From an uncultured Clostridia bacterium (lineage in GTDB: Bacteria > Bacillota > Clostridia > TANB77 > CAG-465): a stretch of DNA of 54,022 nt. This document shows, one piece after another, positions 7,824 through 16,202 of this stretch. The stretch covers positions 1 through 54,022 of the forward strand of contig CALXES010000010.1 in the NCBI GenBank assembly GCA_944387385.1, given 5' to 3'. Within the stretch, counting starts at the first letter, position 1. The number at the start of each line of letters is the position of its first letter. The position numbers and the translations under genes were made by a program. A model generated the notes under the pieces. The model was not told the DNA's origin. It saw nothing but the letters and a program-made list of their open reading frames with translations, and searched no databases.

Positions 7824-8666
7824 ATGTTTGAAAATATTGTTGGACATGAAAAACAAAAAGATATTTTAAGCAAAATAATTGAAACTGGCAATATTTCACA
7901 TTCATATCTATTTTTTGGTAATAGTGGTATAGGTAAATTAAAATTTGCATGTGAATTTGCTAAGAAAATACTTAATACAGATAATTTGAATAATAACCCA
8001 GATTTTAAGATTATATCTAAAATGGAAGATAAAAAAGATATATTAGTTGAACAAATTAGAAAAGAATTGATAGATGATTTATATATAGTTCCAGTTGCAG
8101 GAGATAGGAAAGTATATATAATAGATAATGCTGAATTATTAAATGTAGCTGCTCAAAATACACTCCTTAAAACACTGGAAGAACCACCAAGATATATAAC
8201 TATAATTCTAGTTTCTTCTAATATAAGTTCATTTTTAACAACTATACTATCAAGAGTAACTCAAATTCCATTTGAAGGTATAGCATTAGAAGAATTAAAG
8301 AGTTATATTTATAATAAATATAATATTGTATTTAATTATAATATTCTTGAATATCTTAATGGATCAATTGGGAAGGCTGAGAACATTATTAATAATAAAT
8401 TGCTTGAAAAATTTGAAATGGTGGACGAGCTATATCGCCTTTTAAAAGAGCTTGAAACTATTAAGGTATTAATGTATTCTGTTAATATAAATTTCTCAAA
8501 TAATGACCTTTTAGACTATCTAGAGTATATATTGTTTAGAGATAATAAATATAAGTGTGTGAAAATAGTAGAAAATGCAAAAAATAGATTAAAATTTAAT
8601 GGAAATTATGATATAATAATAGACAGTATGTTACTAAGATTAATAGATAGCATTAAGGAGGAATAA
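7824..8666 (+). CDS. holB: DNA polymerase III delta' subunit
   Basis: Delta' is the stator of the clamp loader that places the beta clamp on DNA. The N-terminal AAA+ fold is recognisable: 'HSYLFFGNSGIGK' is the P-loop region near residues 27-40, and 'NAELLNVAAQNTLLKTLEEPP' is the region with the arginine-finger neighbourhood near residues 100-120. The zinc-binding cysteines found in many delta' proteins are absent. At 280 residues it is a bit shorter than usual. The order holB then ricT/yaaT agrees with Bacillus and supports the call. Confidence 0.9.
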   Translation: MFENIVGHEKQKDILSKIIETGNISHSYLFFGNSGIGKLKFACEFAKKILNTDNLNNNPDFKIISKMEDKKDILVEQIRKELIDDLYIVPVAGDRKVYIIDNAELLNVAAQNTLLKTLEEPPRYITIILVSSNISSFLTTILSRVTQIPFEGIALEELKSYIYNKYNIVFNYNILEYLNGSIGKAENIINNKLLEKFEMVDELYRLLKELETIKVLMYSVNINFSNNDLLDYLEYILFRDNKYKCVKIVENAKNRLKFNGNYDIIIDSMLLRLIDSIKEE

Positions 8667-9545
8667 ATGAAGAAAGTAGGAATAAGATTTAAAAGGACAG
8701 GAAAACTTTCTTTTTATATAACAGATATTGACGATATAAAATTATCAGATAGTGTTGTGGCAGACACAGAAAAAGGTGAGGAAATAGGTATTGTATCTAA
8801 AGTTTTAGATATAGAAGAAGGAGAAGATTTACCTAATATAAAAAGAATTGCTACAGAGGATGACTTTAAAACTCAAAAAGAAATGGATGATAAAGCTAAA
8901 GAGGCTTTGGAATTTTGTAAGAATCAGGCTAAAGAACTTAATTTAGACATGAAAGTTTTAACAGCAGAATATACGCTTGATGGAACAAAACTAACAATAT
9001 ATTTTGTTTCAGAAGAAAGAGTAGATTTTAGAGAGCTTGTAAAGATTATTGCATCAAAGTATAGAGCAAGAATAGAGCTTAGACAAATAGGACCAAGAGA
9101 TGAAGTAAGAGAGTATCCAACACTTGGAATGTGTGGAAAAGAGGTCTGCTGTAGAACACATTTACAAAATTTTGAGCCTGTTACAATAAAGATGGCAAAA
9201 GAGCAAGGACTTCAGATTAATATGTCAAAGCTATCTGGAGCTTGTGGTAAGCTAATGTGTTGCTTAAGGTATGAAGAAGAGTTATATAAAGAGAATTTAA
9301 AGAAACTTCCTAAAGTTGGCGAAATAGTTAAGGTAAAAGGTGAGAAAGAGAAGGGAAAAGTTACATCTGTAGACATTTTGAATTTAACAGTTAAAATTAG
9401 GTTTGGTATTGATGATGAAGATGAAGAAAGATATGAGACTTATCCAGTAGAAAAAATTAAAATGTCACCAAAGCATAATAAAAAGGAAGAGAAAGTTGAA
9501 GATAATGAAACAGACGAAAATATTGTTGAAGATATAATTGAGTAA
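8667..9545 (+). CDS. ricT: PSP1-domain protein of the RicT/YaaT family
   Basis: The 292-residue protein has the PSP1 domain, with the cysteine-rich segments 'MCGKEVCCRTHL' and 'GACGKLMCCLRYEEE' around residues 150-205. In Bacillus RicT works with RicA and RicF in an Fe-S-containing complex that affects RNase Y maturation cleavage and development. The last 35 residues are acidic and probably disordered. The ATG directly abuts the holB stop, with AAGGAGG in the holB end. The holB-yaaT neighbourhood is conserved in Firmicutes. Confidence 0.88.
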   Translation: MKKVGIRFKRTGKLSFYITDIDDIKLSDSVVADTEKGEEIGIVSKVLDIEEGEDLPNIKRIATEDDFKTQKEMDDKAKEALEFCKNQAKELNLDMKVLTAEYTLDGTKLTIYFVSEERVDFRELVKIIASKYRARIELRQIGPRDEVREYPTLGMCGKEVCCRTHLQNFEPVTIKMAKEQGLQINMSKLSGACGKLMCCLRYEEELYKENLKKLPKVGEIVKVKGEKEKGKVTSVDILNLTVKIRFGIDDEDEERYETYPVEKIKMSPKHNKKEEKVEDNETDENIVEDIIE

Positions 9546-9568
9546 GAGATTATTAGGAGGTGAAAATA

Positions 9569-9745
9569 ATGAAATATAGAATAAACGATGATTGTATATC
9601 ATGTGGAGCATGTGAAATGAATTGCCCACAAGGAGCTATATCTATGGGAGATGGAAAATATGAAATTGATCCAGAAAAATGTATAGCTTGTGGAACATGT
9701 GCATCTGTTTGTCCAATGGGAGCTCCTGTTCCAGTAGAAGAGTAG
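9569..9745 (+). CDS. 2[4Fe-4S] ferredoxin
   Basis: This 58-residue protein carries two classical CxxCxxCxxxCP clusters: 'CISCGACEMNCP' and 'CIACGTCASVCP'. It is a low-potential electron carrier typical of anaerobes. The start is ATG at 9569 because GGAGGTG lies just upstream; the in-frame GTG at 9560 is part of that ribosome site. It is the last gene of the acpS operon, 23 bases after ricT. Linkage to RicT is notable because the Ric complex needs Fe-S clusters, but a functional link is only a guess. Confidence 0.93.
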   Translation: MKYRINDDCISCGACEMNCPQGAISMGDGKYEIDPEKCIACGTCASVCPMGAPVPVEE

Positions 9746-9760
9746 TATAATAATTGAAGT

Positions 9761-9796
9761 AGGATTACTGCAATAAATGTAGTAATCCTTTTTTTG
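9761..9796 (+). terminator. terminator of the acpS-ferredoxin operon
   Basis: The 9-bp stem AGGATTACT/AGTAATCCT is followed by seven T. Confidence 0.92.
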
Positions 9797-9884
9797 GCAT
9801 CGCGAAAACTTACAAATAAAACAGTGCATTTTTATTACCCTGTTTATATTAATCTATGTTATATATATAGCGGGGTGAGTAATT

Positions 9885-10907
9885 ATGAATGAAAATATAG
9901 AAGAGTATAGAAAAGATGGAATTATAGATTTAGATAAATATTTACTAAGTAATCCATCTGAGAAAGCATATCCATATTTTATTGATGGATACGAAGAAAA
10001 CAATTTTTGGTTAAAGGTAAAAAGGGGAGGAGAGGAAAAATACATATATGTTAAGCCTGCTAAGAATGAATATTTAGATAATAATTATAATGTTTATTCG
10101 GGATTATTATATGAGGAGCTTATGAAACAAGTAGGAATAAAAACTGTTGATTCATATATTGCTAAATATGATAATAAGCTAGCTACAATTTCAGATAATA
10201 TAATAAGTAATTATTCATATAATCAATTTATTATTAATGGTAATGAGCTTTTAGAGTGCAAAAGATATATGACTTCGGATGAAGAATATAATATTGAAGA
10301 TGTATTTGATGCTATTCATGAATATTGTAGATCTGAAGGTATAGATAAAAACATAGAAAAAAAGTGCATAAAGGACATAGAAAAAGTATGTATTGCAGAC
10401 ATTTTTACTCTTTCAACAGATAGAAAAGCAAATGATTTAGATTTTGTGGTTGGAAATGATGAAAATGAAGATCAAAGTATTGAACTTGCACCTTTAAGCC
10501 ACAATACATATTCTTTAGGTTCAAATTTTAATACTGATGAAATATATGATATGTTAGATGATGACGATATGTTGGCAGATAGAATGAACTTATGTTATTT
10601 TGATGCAGGAGTACCAGATTATAAAAGAGAATACGAGTATCCATATTGGGAGGATACTTTATACTATTTGATAGATAAAGATGAAGAAAATCTAAATTTT
10701 GCAAGACAATGTGCAGCTAATATGAATATTGATGAAGCAATAAAAAATGTTGAGAAAAAGATAGATGGAAAAATACCATTTGAATATAAAGAGTTTGTTC
10801 GCGTGATTTGGGATAATAGATTACAAAATATATGTGAATGTTTAGGAATAGACTATTTAAAATTAATGGATAATAAATATTATGAAAAAGAAATGGAGGA
10901 AGTATAA
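9885..10907 (+). CDS. HipA/CtkA-like kinase-fold protein
   Basis: The 340-residue protein shows the HipA/CtkA kinase layout. An ATP-binding lysine lies in 'IYVKPAKNE' near residue 57, followed by a glutamate helix ('LLYEELMKQVGI'). The catalytic loop is 'TDRKAND' near residue 183, where HipA has DRHxxN. The later 'LAPLSHNTYSLGS' corresponds to HipA's LaPlYDngsSL, but the metal-binding Asp of that motif is replaced (SH for YD). It may therefore be a weak kinase or a pseudokinase. GGGGTGAG precedes the ATG. It is followed without a gap by a small gene. No HipB-like DNA-binding protein is adjacent, so a toxin role is not shown. Confidence 0.6.
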   Translation: MNENIEEYRKDGIIDLDKYLLSNPSEKAYPYFIDGYEENNFWLKVKRGGEEKYIYVKPAKNEYLDNNYNVYSGLLYEELMKQVGIKTVDSYIAKYDNKLATISDNIISNYSYNQFIINGNELLECKRYMTSDEEYNIEDVFDAIHEYCRSEGIDKNIEKKCIKDIEKVCIADIFTLSTDRKANDLDFVVGNDENEDQSIELAPLSHNTYSLGSNFNTDEIYDMLDDDDMLADRMNLCYFDAGVPDYKREYEYPYWEDTLYYLIDKDEENLNFARQCAANMNIDEAIKNVEKKIDGKIPFEYKEFVRVIWDNRLQNICECLGIDYLKLMDNKYYEKEMEEV

Positions 10908-11231
10908 ATGTCAATAGAAGTTTTGTGGGATGAACTTAATATTTTAACAATTGAAAAAAAAGATAACTTATTTGTATCTTCTGTAAATGTAGAAAATTTA
11001 CTTAATGCTAAAAATAATGGATTTCCTGTTTTTCTTTTAAAGCAAATAAGTACTGTTTCAGATGAATTGCCATTTATTGTAAAAAATAGAATTGGATGTA
11101 TCAAAAATAAATTAAGATTTAAAGACAATATATCTGAAGATGAATTAGAAGAGAATATATATGACTATATAAATTTAACAGGTTGTAGAAGACCAATAGA
11201 TAAATTTAGTATAAATATACAAGTAAACTAA
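10908..11231 (+). CDS. small partner gene of the HipA-like protein
   Basis: This 107-residue soluble protein is encoded immediately after the kinase-like gene: the stop ends at 10907 and this ATG starts at 10908, with GGAGG inside the kinase end. That indicates obligatory co-expression. In the middle, 'FPVFLLKQISTVSDELPF' is loosely like the N-terminal subdomain of HipA, which in HipBST systems exists as the separate protein HipS. That resemblance is weak and the gene order differs from HipBST. I do not assign a function. Confidence 0.6.
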   Translation: MSIEVLWDELNILTIEKKDNLFVSSVNVENLLNAKNNGFPVFLLKQISTVSDELPFIVKNRIGCIKNKLRFKDNISEDELEENIYDYINLTGCRRPIDKFSINIQVN

Positions 11232-11237
11232 AAATTA

Positions 11238-11269
11238 AACACTAAGTTTTTAAACTTAGTGTTATTTTG
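11238..11269 (+). terminator. terminator of the HipA-like gene pair
   Basis: The 12-bp stem AACACTAAGTTT/AAACTTAGTGTT is followed by ATTTT. It overlaps the end of the convergent 57-residue ORF. Confidence 0.85.
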
Positions 11270-11435
11270 CCTCTATATATGTAGTCTCAGGTCCTATAAC
11301 TTTAACAATAGGTTCTGCATTAACAAAGTAATATGTTGGTTCTATAGGAAGACTTACTATATGAGTGTAAATAGAATAAAGTACAATTGCTAAGAATACA
11401 AATATAGCAACAAAAACTAGAATAGCTCTAGACAT
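11262..11435 (-). CDS. 57-residue single-pass membrane peptide
   Basis: This short ORF starts MSRAILVFVAIFVFLAIVLY, one strong membrane helix at about residues 4-22, and ends in a polar tail of about 35 residues. A ribosome site GGTGGTGA lies six bases upstream, and a consensus promoter sits 58 bases upstream. These make it a real gene in spite of its size. The polar tail (with PIEP and GPE) would lie outside the cell if the N-terminus stays inside. Function unknown. Confidence 0.75.
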   Translation of the reverse strand: MSRAILVFVAIFVFLAIVLYSIYTHIVSLPIEPTYYFVNAEPIVKVIGPETTYIEAK

Positions 11436-11492
11436 GTTATCACCACCTAAAAATAATTATATTTTGATACATAAAATATATCTTATGTAAAC

Positions 11493-11521
11493 ATTATAAC
11501 AAAATACTATTAATTTGTCAA
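11493..11521 (-). promoter_or_regulatory. consensus promoter of the 57-residue membrane peptide
   Basis: The minus strand reads TTGACA, 17 bases, TATAAT: a perfect sigma-A match. Confidence 0.92.
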
Positions 11522-11525
11522 TAAT

Positions 11526-11562
11526 AAAAAAATATGCTGAATATTATCAGCATATTTTTTAT
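11526..11562 (-). terminator. terminator of the secreted repeat-protein gene
   Basis: The 11-bp stem AAATATGCTGA/TCAGCATATTT is flanked by A and T runs, so it can work in both directions. It overlaps the stop codon at 11559 and lies just upstream of the next promoter. Confidence 0.88.
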
Positions 11563-12482
11563 CTACCAGTATTTGGATTTTCAATCCAGTCGTCTGGTTT
11601 GTTTTTTGTATCTTTATCTATGACTTTAAACATAGATGTTGTTCCTGTTTCATTCACTTCGTTACCAGCTTTATCTTTAGCTGTTTTCTTAGCTATTTTT
11701 ACATATTTTAAACCACCCAAATTTCCTTGTATATTAGATAGTGTAACTGTTCTAGAAGTCCCTTCACCAGATATTTGAATATCTGCCGTAAATCCATATA
11801 ATGTAATATCTTTACTTTCTAGTGTTACATCTCCCATTTCTGTTTCGTCTTTATATGCTACGTCAAAAGAAATTGTATCTCCAATTTCTACTTCTGTCTC
11901 AGATAAATTACCTATTTCCATTGTAGGTGGAGTTTTGTCATCATTTTCTTCTTCTGGTTCTTCATTTTGTGCAGGCTCTTCATTGTTTGAAGGTGGAAGA
12001 GTGGTATTGTTATTGTAATTATTATTATAATTGTTATCGTTTCCACCAGATGGTTCAGAAGGTGCTGGATCATTATTTACTGTAGCAACAATTGTAAATG
12101 AAGTAGAAGTAACATTCATTTCTCTAGAACCACCAGCTGAATTGCTAGCAACTCCACCAGCTATATATGAAATATAGCCAACGCTACCAACACTTCCTTG
12201 AATATTACTTAGAACAATAGTACGTTGTGAATTTCCAGAGCCTTCTACACTAATATTTGCTGTTACACCACTTATTCTAATATCGCTACCTTTTAAGGTT
12301 ACATTTGTTGCATTATTATATATATTAACAGTATATCTTATTGTGCCACCAACTTCTACAGTACCAGAACTTGGACCACTAATAGCAAGTCTTGGAATAG
12401 AAACAGCTACAACAAAATTTGAGCAACTACATACTACTACCAAAACAAAAATCATACACATATATATTAATTTTTTATTCAT
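11559..12482 (-). CDS. secreted protein with two similar beta-sandwich domains
   Basis: A signal peptide (residues 1-27, hydrophobic core followed by VVA-VS) leads into domain one at about 30-135, an Asn/Pro/Glu-rich linker at about 137-185, and domain two at about 187-285. The domains are repeats of each other: 'GFTADIQISGEGTSRTVTLS' in the second matches 'GVTANISVEGSGNSQRTIVL' in the first, each followed by a NIQG.(L/V)G segment. They look like Ig-like or cadherin-like adhesion modules. There is no LPXTG or C-terminal anchor, so the protein is probably released. AAGGAG precedes the ATG. Ligand unknown. Confidence 0.72.
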   Translation of the reverse strand: MNKKLIYMCMIFVLVVVCSCSNFVVAVSIPRLAISGPSSGTVEVGGTIRYTVNIYNNATNVTLKGSDIRISGVTANISVEGSGNSQRTIVLSNIQGSVGSVGYISYIAGGVASNSAGGSREMNVTSTSFTIVATVNNDPAPSEPSGGNDNNYNNNYNNNTTLPPSNNEEPAQNEEPEEENDDKTPPTMEIGNLSETEVEIGDTISFDVAYKDETEMGDVTLESKDITLYGFTADIQISGEGTSRTVTLSNIQGNLGGLKYVKIAKKTAKDKAGNEVNETGTTSMFKVIDKDTKNKPDDWIENPNTGR

Positions 12483-12508
12483 AATTGTTTCTCCTTAGTA
12501 TAACTAAA

Positions 12509-12537
12509 ATTATATCATAATAAAAATGGGTAGTCAA
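12509..12537 (-). promoter_or_regulatory. promoter of the secreted repeat-protein gene
   Basis: The minus strand reads TTGACT, 17 bases, TATAAT, ending about 25 bases before the ATG. Confidence 0.88.
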
Positions 12538-12546
12538 TGTAAGTAT

Positions 12547-12582
12547 AAAAAAGATGGTAGCATTTTTTCTACCATCTTTTTA
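12547..12582 (-). terminator. terminator of the valS operon
   Basis: The 10-bp stem AAGATGGTAG/CTACCATCTT, read on the minus strand, is followed by a T-rich tract. Confidence 0.88.
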
Positions 12583-12590
12583 GTTAAAGC

Positions 12591-15206
12591 TTAGTTGTTG
12601 TTTAGTTCTTTTAATCTACTTTCGATTTTATCTAATAAATCTGTATATTTTTGAACCTTTTCTTTTTCAGCTTCAATTAATTTTTCTGGTGCTTTACTAA
12701 TAAATTTTTCATTTGATAACATTCCTTGAGCTCTTTTTAATTCAGATAAAGCAGTTTTCTTTTCTTTTTCTAATTTTTCGATTTCTGCACTTATATCTAT
12801 TGCATCAGACATATTTAAAAATACATTAATTTTTTCATCGTGGTGAGCAGAATATTTAGGATTTGCTTCTTCAACATTAGCTATAAACTCAATATTCTCA
12901 ATATATGCTAACTTTTTGAAATATTCTACTGAGTCATCAAATATATTTTTAAATGAATTGTCAGTTATATTTATTTGAGCCGAAGTTTTTTTAGATCCTG
13001 TTATATCCATAGTTGCTCTAGTATTACGTATTTGTCTTATCATATTGTTCATACAATCTATTACTTTTTCTTCTTCTTCATAGTTGTATATTGGTTCTGG
13101 TAGTAATTCAAGCATAATTGACTCTTTTTCGTGCTTTAAGTTTAGATATACTTCTTCTGTAATAAAAGGCATATATGGATGAAGTAGTTTTGTTGCAGAA
13201 ATAAGCACATAATTTAAAGTCCAAATAGCTGTTTCATAAGATTTATTATCTGGATTATATAGTCTAGGTTTTATCATTTCAATGTACCAATCACATATAT
13301 CATTCCAAATAAAATCATATATTATTTGTACAGCAACACCAATTTCAAATTTATCTATGTTACTTTCTACATCCTTTATAGTTTTAGAAAGCTTTGTTAA
13401 AATCCATTTATCTTCAGGCATTAAATTTTCTGGTTTATCTATAGATAGATCTTTTAGATAGTTGTTGGCAAATCTTGCAGCATTCCATAATTTATTTGCA
13501 AAGTTTCTTGAAGCTTCAACCTTTTCTGGAATGTATCTTACATCATTACCAGGTGTTATGTTTTGAATTAAAGATAATCGTAAAGCATCTGTTCCATAAT
13601 CTCTAATAACATCTAATGGATCTACACCATTTCCTAGAGACTTTGACATTTTTCTTCCTTTAGCATCTCTAACAAGTCCATTTATAAATACATGTCTGAA
13701 TGGAACTTCTCCCATGTACTCAATTCCAGAGAATATCATTTTTGATACCCAGAATGTAATAATATCATATCCAGTAACAAGCATTGAGTTAGGATAGAAG
13801 TATTCTAGCTCTTTAGTTTTTTGTGGCCAGCCTAGTATAGAAAATGGCCATAGTGCAGATGAAAACCAAGTATCAAGAGTATCTTCATCTTGTGTTAAAT
13901 GTCCTCCACATTCACATGTTGTAACTGGTGTTTTTGAAACTGTGATTTTATCGCATTTATCACAATAATATGCAGGAATTCTATGTCCCCACCATAATTG
14001 TCTTGAAATACACCAATCTTCAATATTTTCCATCCAATTAAAATACATTTTTTCAAATCTTTTTGGAACAAAAATTGTTTCATCATTTTTGACAGCTTCA
14101 ATTGCTGGTTTAACTAAATCTTTCATATGAACAAACCATTGATTAGAAATATAAGGCTCGATTGTTGTATGACATCTATAGCAACTACCAACATTGTGAG
14201 TGTATGGCTCAATTTTTATTAAATAACCTTCTTTATCTAACCTGTCAACTATTTTTTCTCTTGCTTGTAGAGTAGTTAGTCCTTGATATTCACCAGCATT
14301 TTCATTTAAAGTTGCATCGTCATTTAAGATATTAATTATTTCTAAATTGTGTCTTTCTCCAACCTTATAGTCATTTGGATCATGTGCAGGAGTCATTTTA
14401 ACAACACCAGTTCCAAATTCTTTTTCAACATATCTATCAGCAATAATAGGAATATATTTTCCTACTATTGGTAAGTAAACTCTTTTACCAACGTATTTTG
14501 TATATCTTTCATCATCTGGTGCTACAGCAACAGCAGTATCCCCAAGCATTGTTTCTGGTCTAGTTGTAGCAACTGTTAGATATTCATCACTATTTTCAAT
14601 AGGGTATTTAATATACCAAAGTGAAGAAGGAACTTCTTCATAATCTACTTCTATATCAGATATAGGAGTTTTACAGTTAGGACACCAGTTAACAATTCTT
14701 TTTCCTTTGTATATTAATCCCTTATTGTACATTCTTTCAAACACTTCTAAAACTGCATCTGAACAACCTTGATCCATTGTAAATCTTTCTTTAGACCAGT
14801 CACAAGAGCAACCTAATTTTCTTAATTGTTTTGTTATTTCTCCACCATATTTTTCTTTCCATTCCCAAGCTTCTTTTAAAAATCCTTCTCTTCCAAGCTC
14901 TTGTTTTGTTTTACCTTCTTTTTTTATTTTTTCAACAACTTTTACCTCTGTTGCTATACTTGCATGGTCTGTACCAGGAATCCAAAGTGTAGGTTCTCCT
15001 TTTAGTCTGTGATAACGAATAAAAATATCTTGAATTGTATTTACTAATGCGTGACCAATATGAAGTTTAGCAGTTACATTTGGTGGAGGCATTGATATAG
15101 TAAAAGGTTTTTCACCTTCTTTTATTTCACATTTAAAATAGCCTTTTTCTTCCCAATTTTTATATATTTCTTCTTCTCTTTTTTGATAATTAAAATTATT
15201 TTCCAT
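12591..15206 (-). CDS. valS: valyl-tRNA synthetase
   Basis: This class I synthetase charges tRNA-Val and edits Thr. The HIGH motif is in 'PPPNVTAKLHIGHA' near residue 50, and the KMSKS motif is 'GRKMSKSLGNG' near residue 525. The editing domain lies between them. The last 65 residues form the ValS coiled coil ('IEKLEKEKKTALSELKRAQG'). Zinc-type cysteines occur (CPNC near residue 175 and further pairs at about 420). The length, 871, is normal. Transcription is under the Val T-box upstream, with a small membrane-protein gene between. Confidence 0.96.
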   Translation of the reverse strand: MENNFNYQKREEEIYKNWEEKGYFKCEIKEGEKPFTISMPPPNVTAKLHIGHALVNTIQDIFIRYHRLKGEPTLWIPGTDHASIATEVKVVEKIKKEGKTKQELGREGFLKEAWEWKEKYGGEITKQLRKLGCSCDWSKERFTMDQGCSDAVLEVFERMYNKGLIYKGKRIVNWCPNCKTPISDIEVDYEEVPSSLWYIKYPIENSDEYLTVATTRPETMLGDTAVAVAPDDERYTKYVGKRVYLPIVGKYIPIIADRYVEKEFGTGVVKMTPAHDPNDYKVGERHNLEIINILNDDATLNENAGEYQGLTTLQAREKIVDRLDKEGYLIKIEPYTHNVGSCYRCHTTIEPYISNQWFVHMKDLVKPAIEAVKNDETIFVPKRFEKMYFNWMENIEDWCISRQLWWGHRIPAYYCDKCDKITVSKTPVTTCECGGHLTQDEDTLDTWFSSALWPFSILGWPQKTKELEYFYPNSMLVTGYDIITFWVSKMIFSGIEYMGEVPFRHVFINGLVRDAKGRKMSKSLGNGVDPLDVIRDYGTDALRLSLIQNITPGNDVRYIPEKVEASRNFANKLWNAARFANNYLKDLSIDKPENLMPEDKWILTKLSKTIKDVESNIDKFEIGVAVQIIYDFIWNDICDWYIEMIKPRLYNPDNKSYETAIWTLNYVLISATKLLHPYMPFITEEVYLNLKHEKESIMLELLPEPIYNYEEEEKVIDCMNNMIRQIRNTRATMDITGSKKTSAQINITDNSFKNIFDDSVEYFKKLAYIENIEFIANVEEANPKYSAHHDEKINVFLNMSDAIDISAEIEKLEKEKKTALSELKRAQGMLSNEKFISKAPEKLIEAEKEKVQKYTDLLDKIESRLKELNNN

Positions 15207-15222
15207 TTTTCATCTCTCCCTT

Positions 15223-15420
15223 TTATCTAATTAAAATGGCTACTATATATAAAGATATTATGCTCACAAATGTTGCGACTATCTTTATTTTTCCTACCAT
15301 TTTATTTTCTAAATCTTTACTATTATCTATACAATGAATAATCCATCTAGCATTTAATATTACAATTACAGCAATTAAAAGACAGACGAGTGCTATAAAT
15401 ATTCCAAAATCTCTAAGCAT
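15223..15420 (-). CDS. two-helix membrane protein between the T-box and valS
   Basis: The 65-residue protein has hydrophobic segments at about residues 4-25 and 44-64, joined by a charged loop (NSKDLENKMVGK). AAAGGAG lies eight bases before the ATG. It is the first gene after the Val T-box, 16 bases ahead of valS, so it should be expressed when uncharged tRNA-Val accumulates. I do not recognise a family. Whether it has a role in valine uptake or is just carried along is unknown. Confidence 0.7.
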   Translation of the reverse strand: MLRDFGIFIALVCLLIAVIVILNARWIIHCIDNSKDLENKMVGKIKIVATFVSIISLYIVAILIR

Positions 15421-15439
15421 AATATGTTTCTCCTTTCAT

Positions 15440-15685
15440 AAAAAAACAGTCATTAATCCTTAATATTTTAAGGACGAATGACTGTGATTCGCGGTACCAC
15501 CTTAATTCATACAAACTATTTGTATGCACTTAATTAACAGATTTACCGACTGCAACGGAGTATACTTACACATACTTAAACTTCAGTATACCAGCTCCCA
15601 AGCTACCTTCAGATATGTTTGTTTAAAAGATCTTTCAGCCTATGAATCTTTCTCTCTAAAAACAACCTCTATCTTACTCCTCTTG
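15440..15685 (-). promoter_or_regulatory. T-box leader, valine-specific
   Basis: The minus strand holds the T-box sequence AAGGTGGTACCGCG (15490-15504 region) and then a long terminator stem, ACAGTCATT paired with AATGACTGT and an inner CCTTAA/TTAAGG, followed by seven T. Stem I closes with GGAGTA/TACTCC. In its specifier loop a GTA codon (15567-15569, read on the minus strand) matches Val, which agrees with valS downstream. Uncharged tRNA-Val should stabilise the antiterminator. Confidence 0.93.
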
Positions 15686-15714
15686 TTCTTTGCTTTTAAT
15701 TTAATTATGTTCTA

Positions 15715-15743
15715 AGTATAACATAATGTTTTTTAGATTTCAA
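15715..15743 (-). promoter_or_regulatory. promoter of the T-box/valS transcript
   Basis: The minus strand reads TTGAAA, 17 bases, TATACT, just upstream of Stem I. Confidence 0.85.
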
Positions 15744-15872
15744 TACAAAAAATTAAATTTTATGTTAATAATTAAAAAAATGTTGAAAAATTTTTAAAAT
15801 ATAGTGTACAATTAGTGTATAGTATATACAGATTATAATTATGCAAAATACAAACAATTGAGTTTACATAAC

Positions 15873-15901
15873 TTGACAAAAGTGCTAAGAAGTGATATAA
15901 T
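15873..15901 (+). promoter_or_regulatory. consensus promoter of the coiled-coil gene pair
   Basis: TTGACA, 17 bases, TATAAT: a perfect match, 40 bases before the first ATG. Confidence 0.92.
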
Positions 15902-15941
15902 TATAATGTATTAAATAATCGAGTTTTTGAGGAGGAATATT

Positions 15942-16184
15942 ATGAAAGATATGAAGAAAATTAAAGAATTAAAAGAGAAATTTGATAGAGGTGAGATTTC
16001 ACAAGAAGAAATCGATATTGAAACTCAAAGAAAAATAGCAAATTTATATCGTGAAGAAATTGAGGAAATAAGAAAAGATATAGAGGCAATTAGAGAAGAA
16101 GAAAGATTTTACGATGAGAGTATAGCAAATTTAGAAGAAATGATTAAAGAAAAAATGGAAGAAAATAATAAAAAAAATAAGTAG
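15942..16184 (+). CDS. small charged coiled-coil protein
   Basis: The 80-residue protein consists almost wholly of Lys, Glu, Arg and Ile in heptad-like spacing, so it is probably one or two long helices forming a coiled coil. The start is the ATG at 15942, because GAGGAGG lies five bases upstream; in-frame codons before that belong to the ribosome site. It is followed after 18 bases by a membrane protein with an acidic tail and is likely co-transcribed with it. Function unknown. Confidence 0.72.
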   Translation: MKDMKKIKELKEKFDRGEISQEEIDIETQRKIANLYREEIEEIRKDIEAIREEERFYDESIANLEEMIKEKMEENNKKNK

Positions 16185-16202
16185 TAATAGGAGGAATTAA
16201 TT

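Noticed and set aside
9885-11231. a complete HipBA or HipBST toxin-antitoxin locus
   Set aside because: There is no helix-turn-helix HipB gene on either side and the small gene is downstream, not upstream, of the kinase-like gene.
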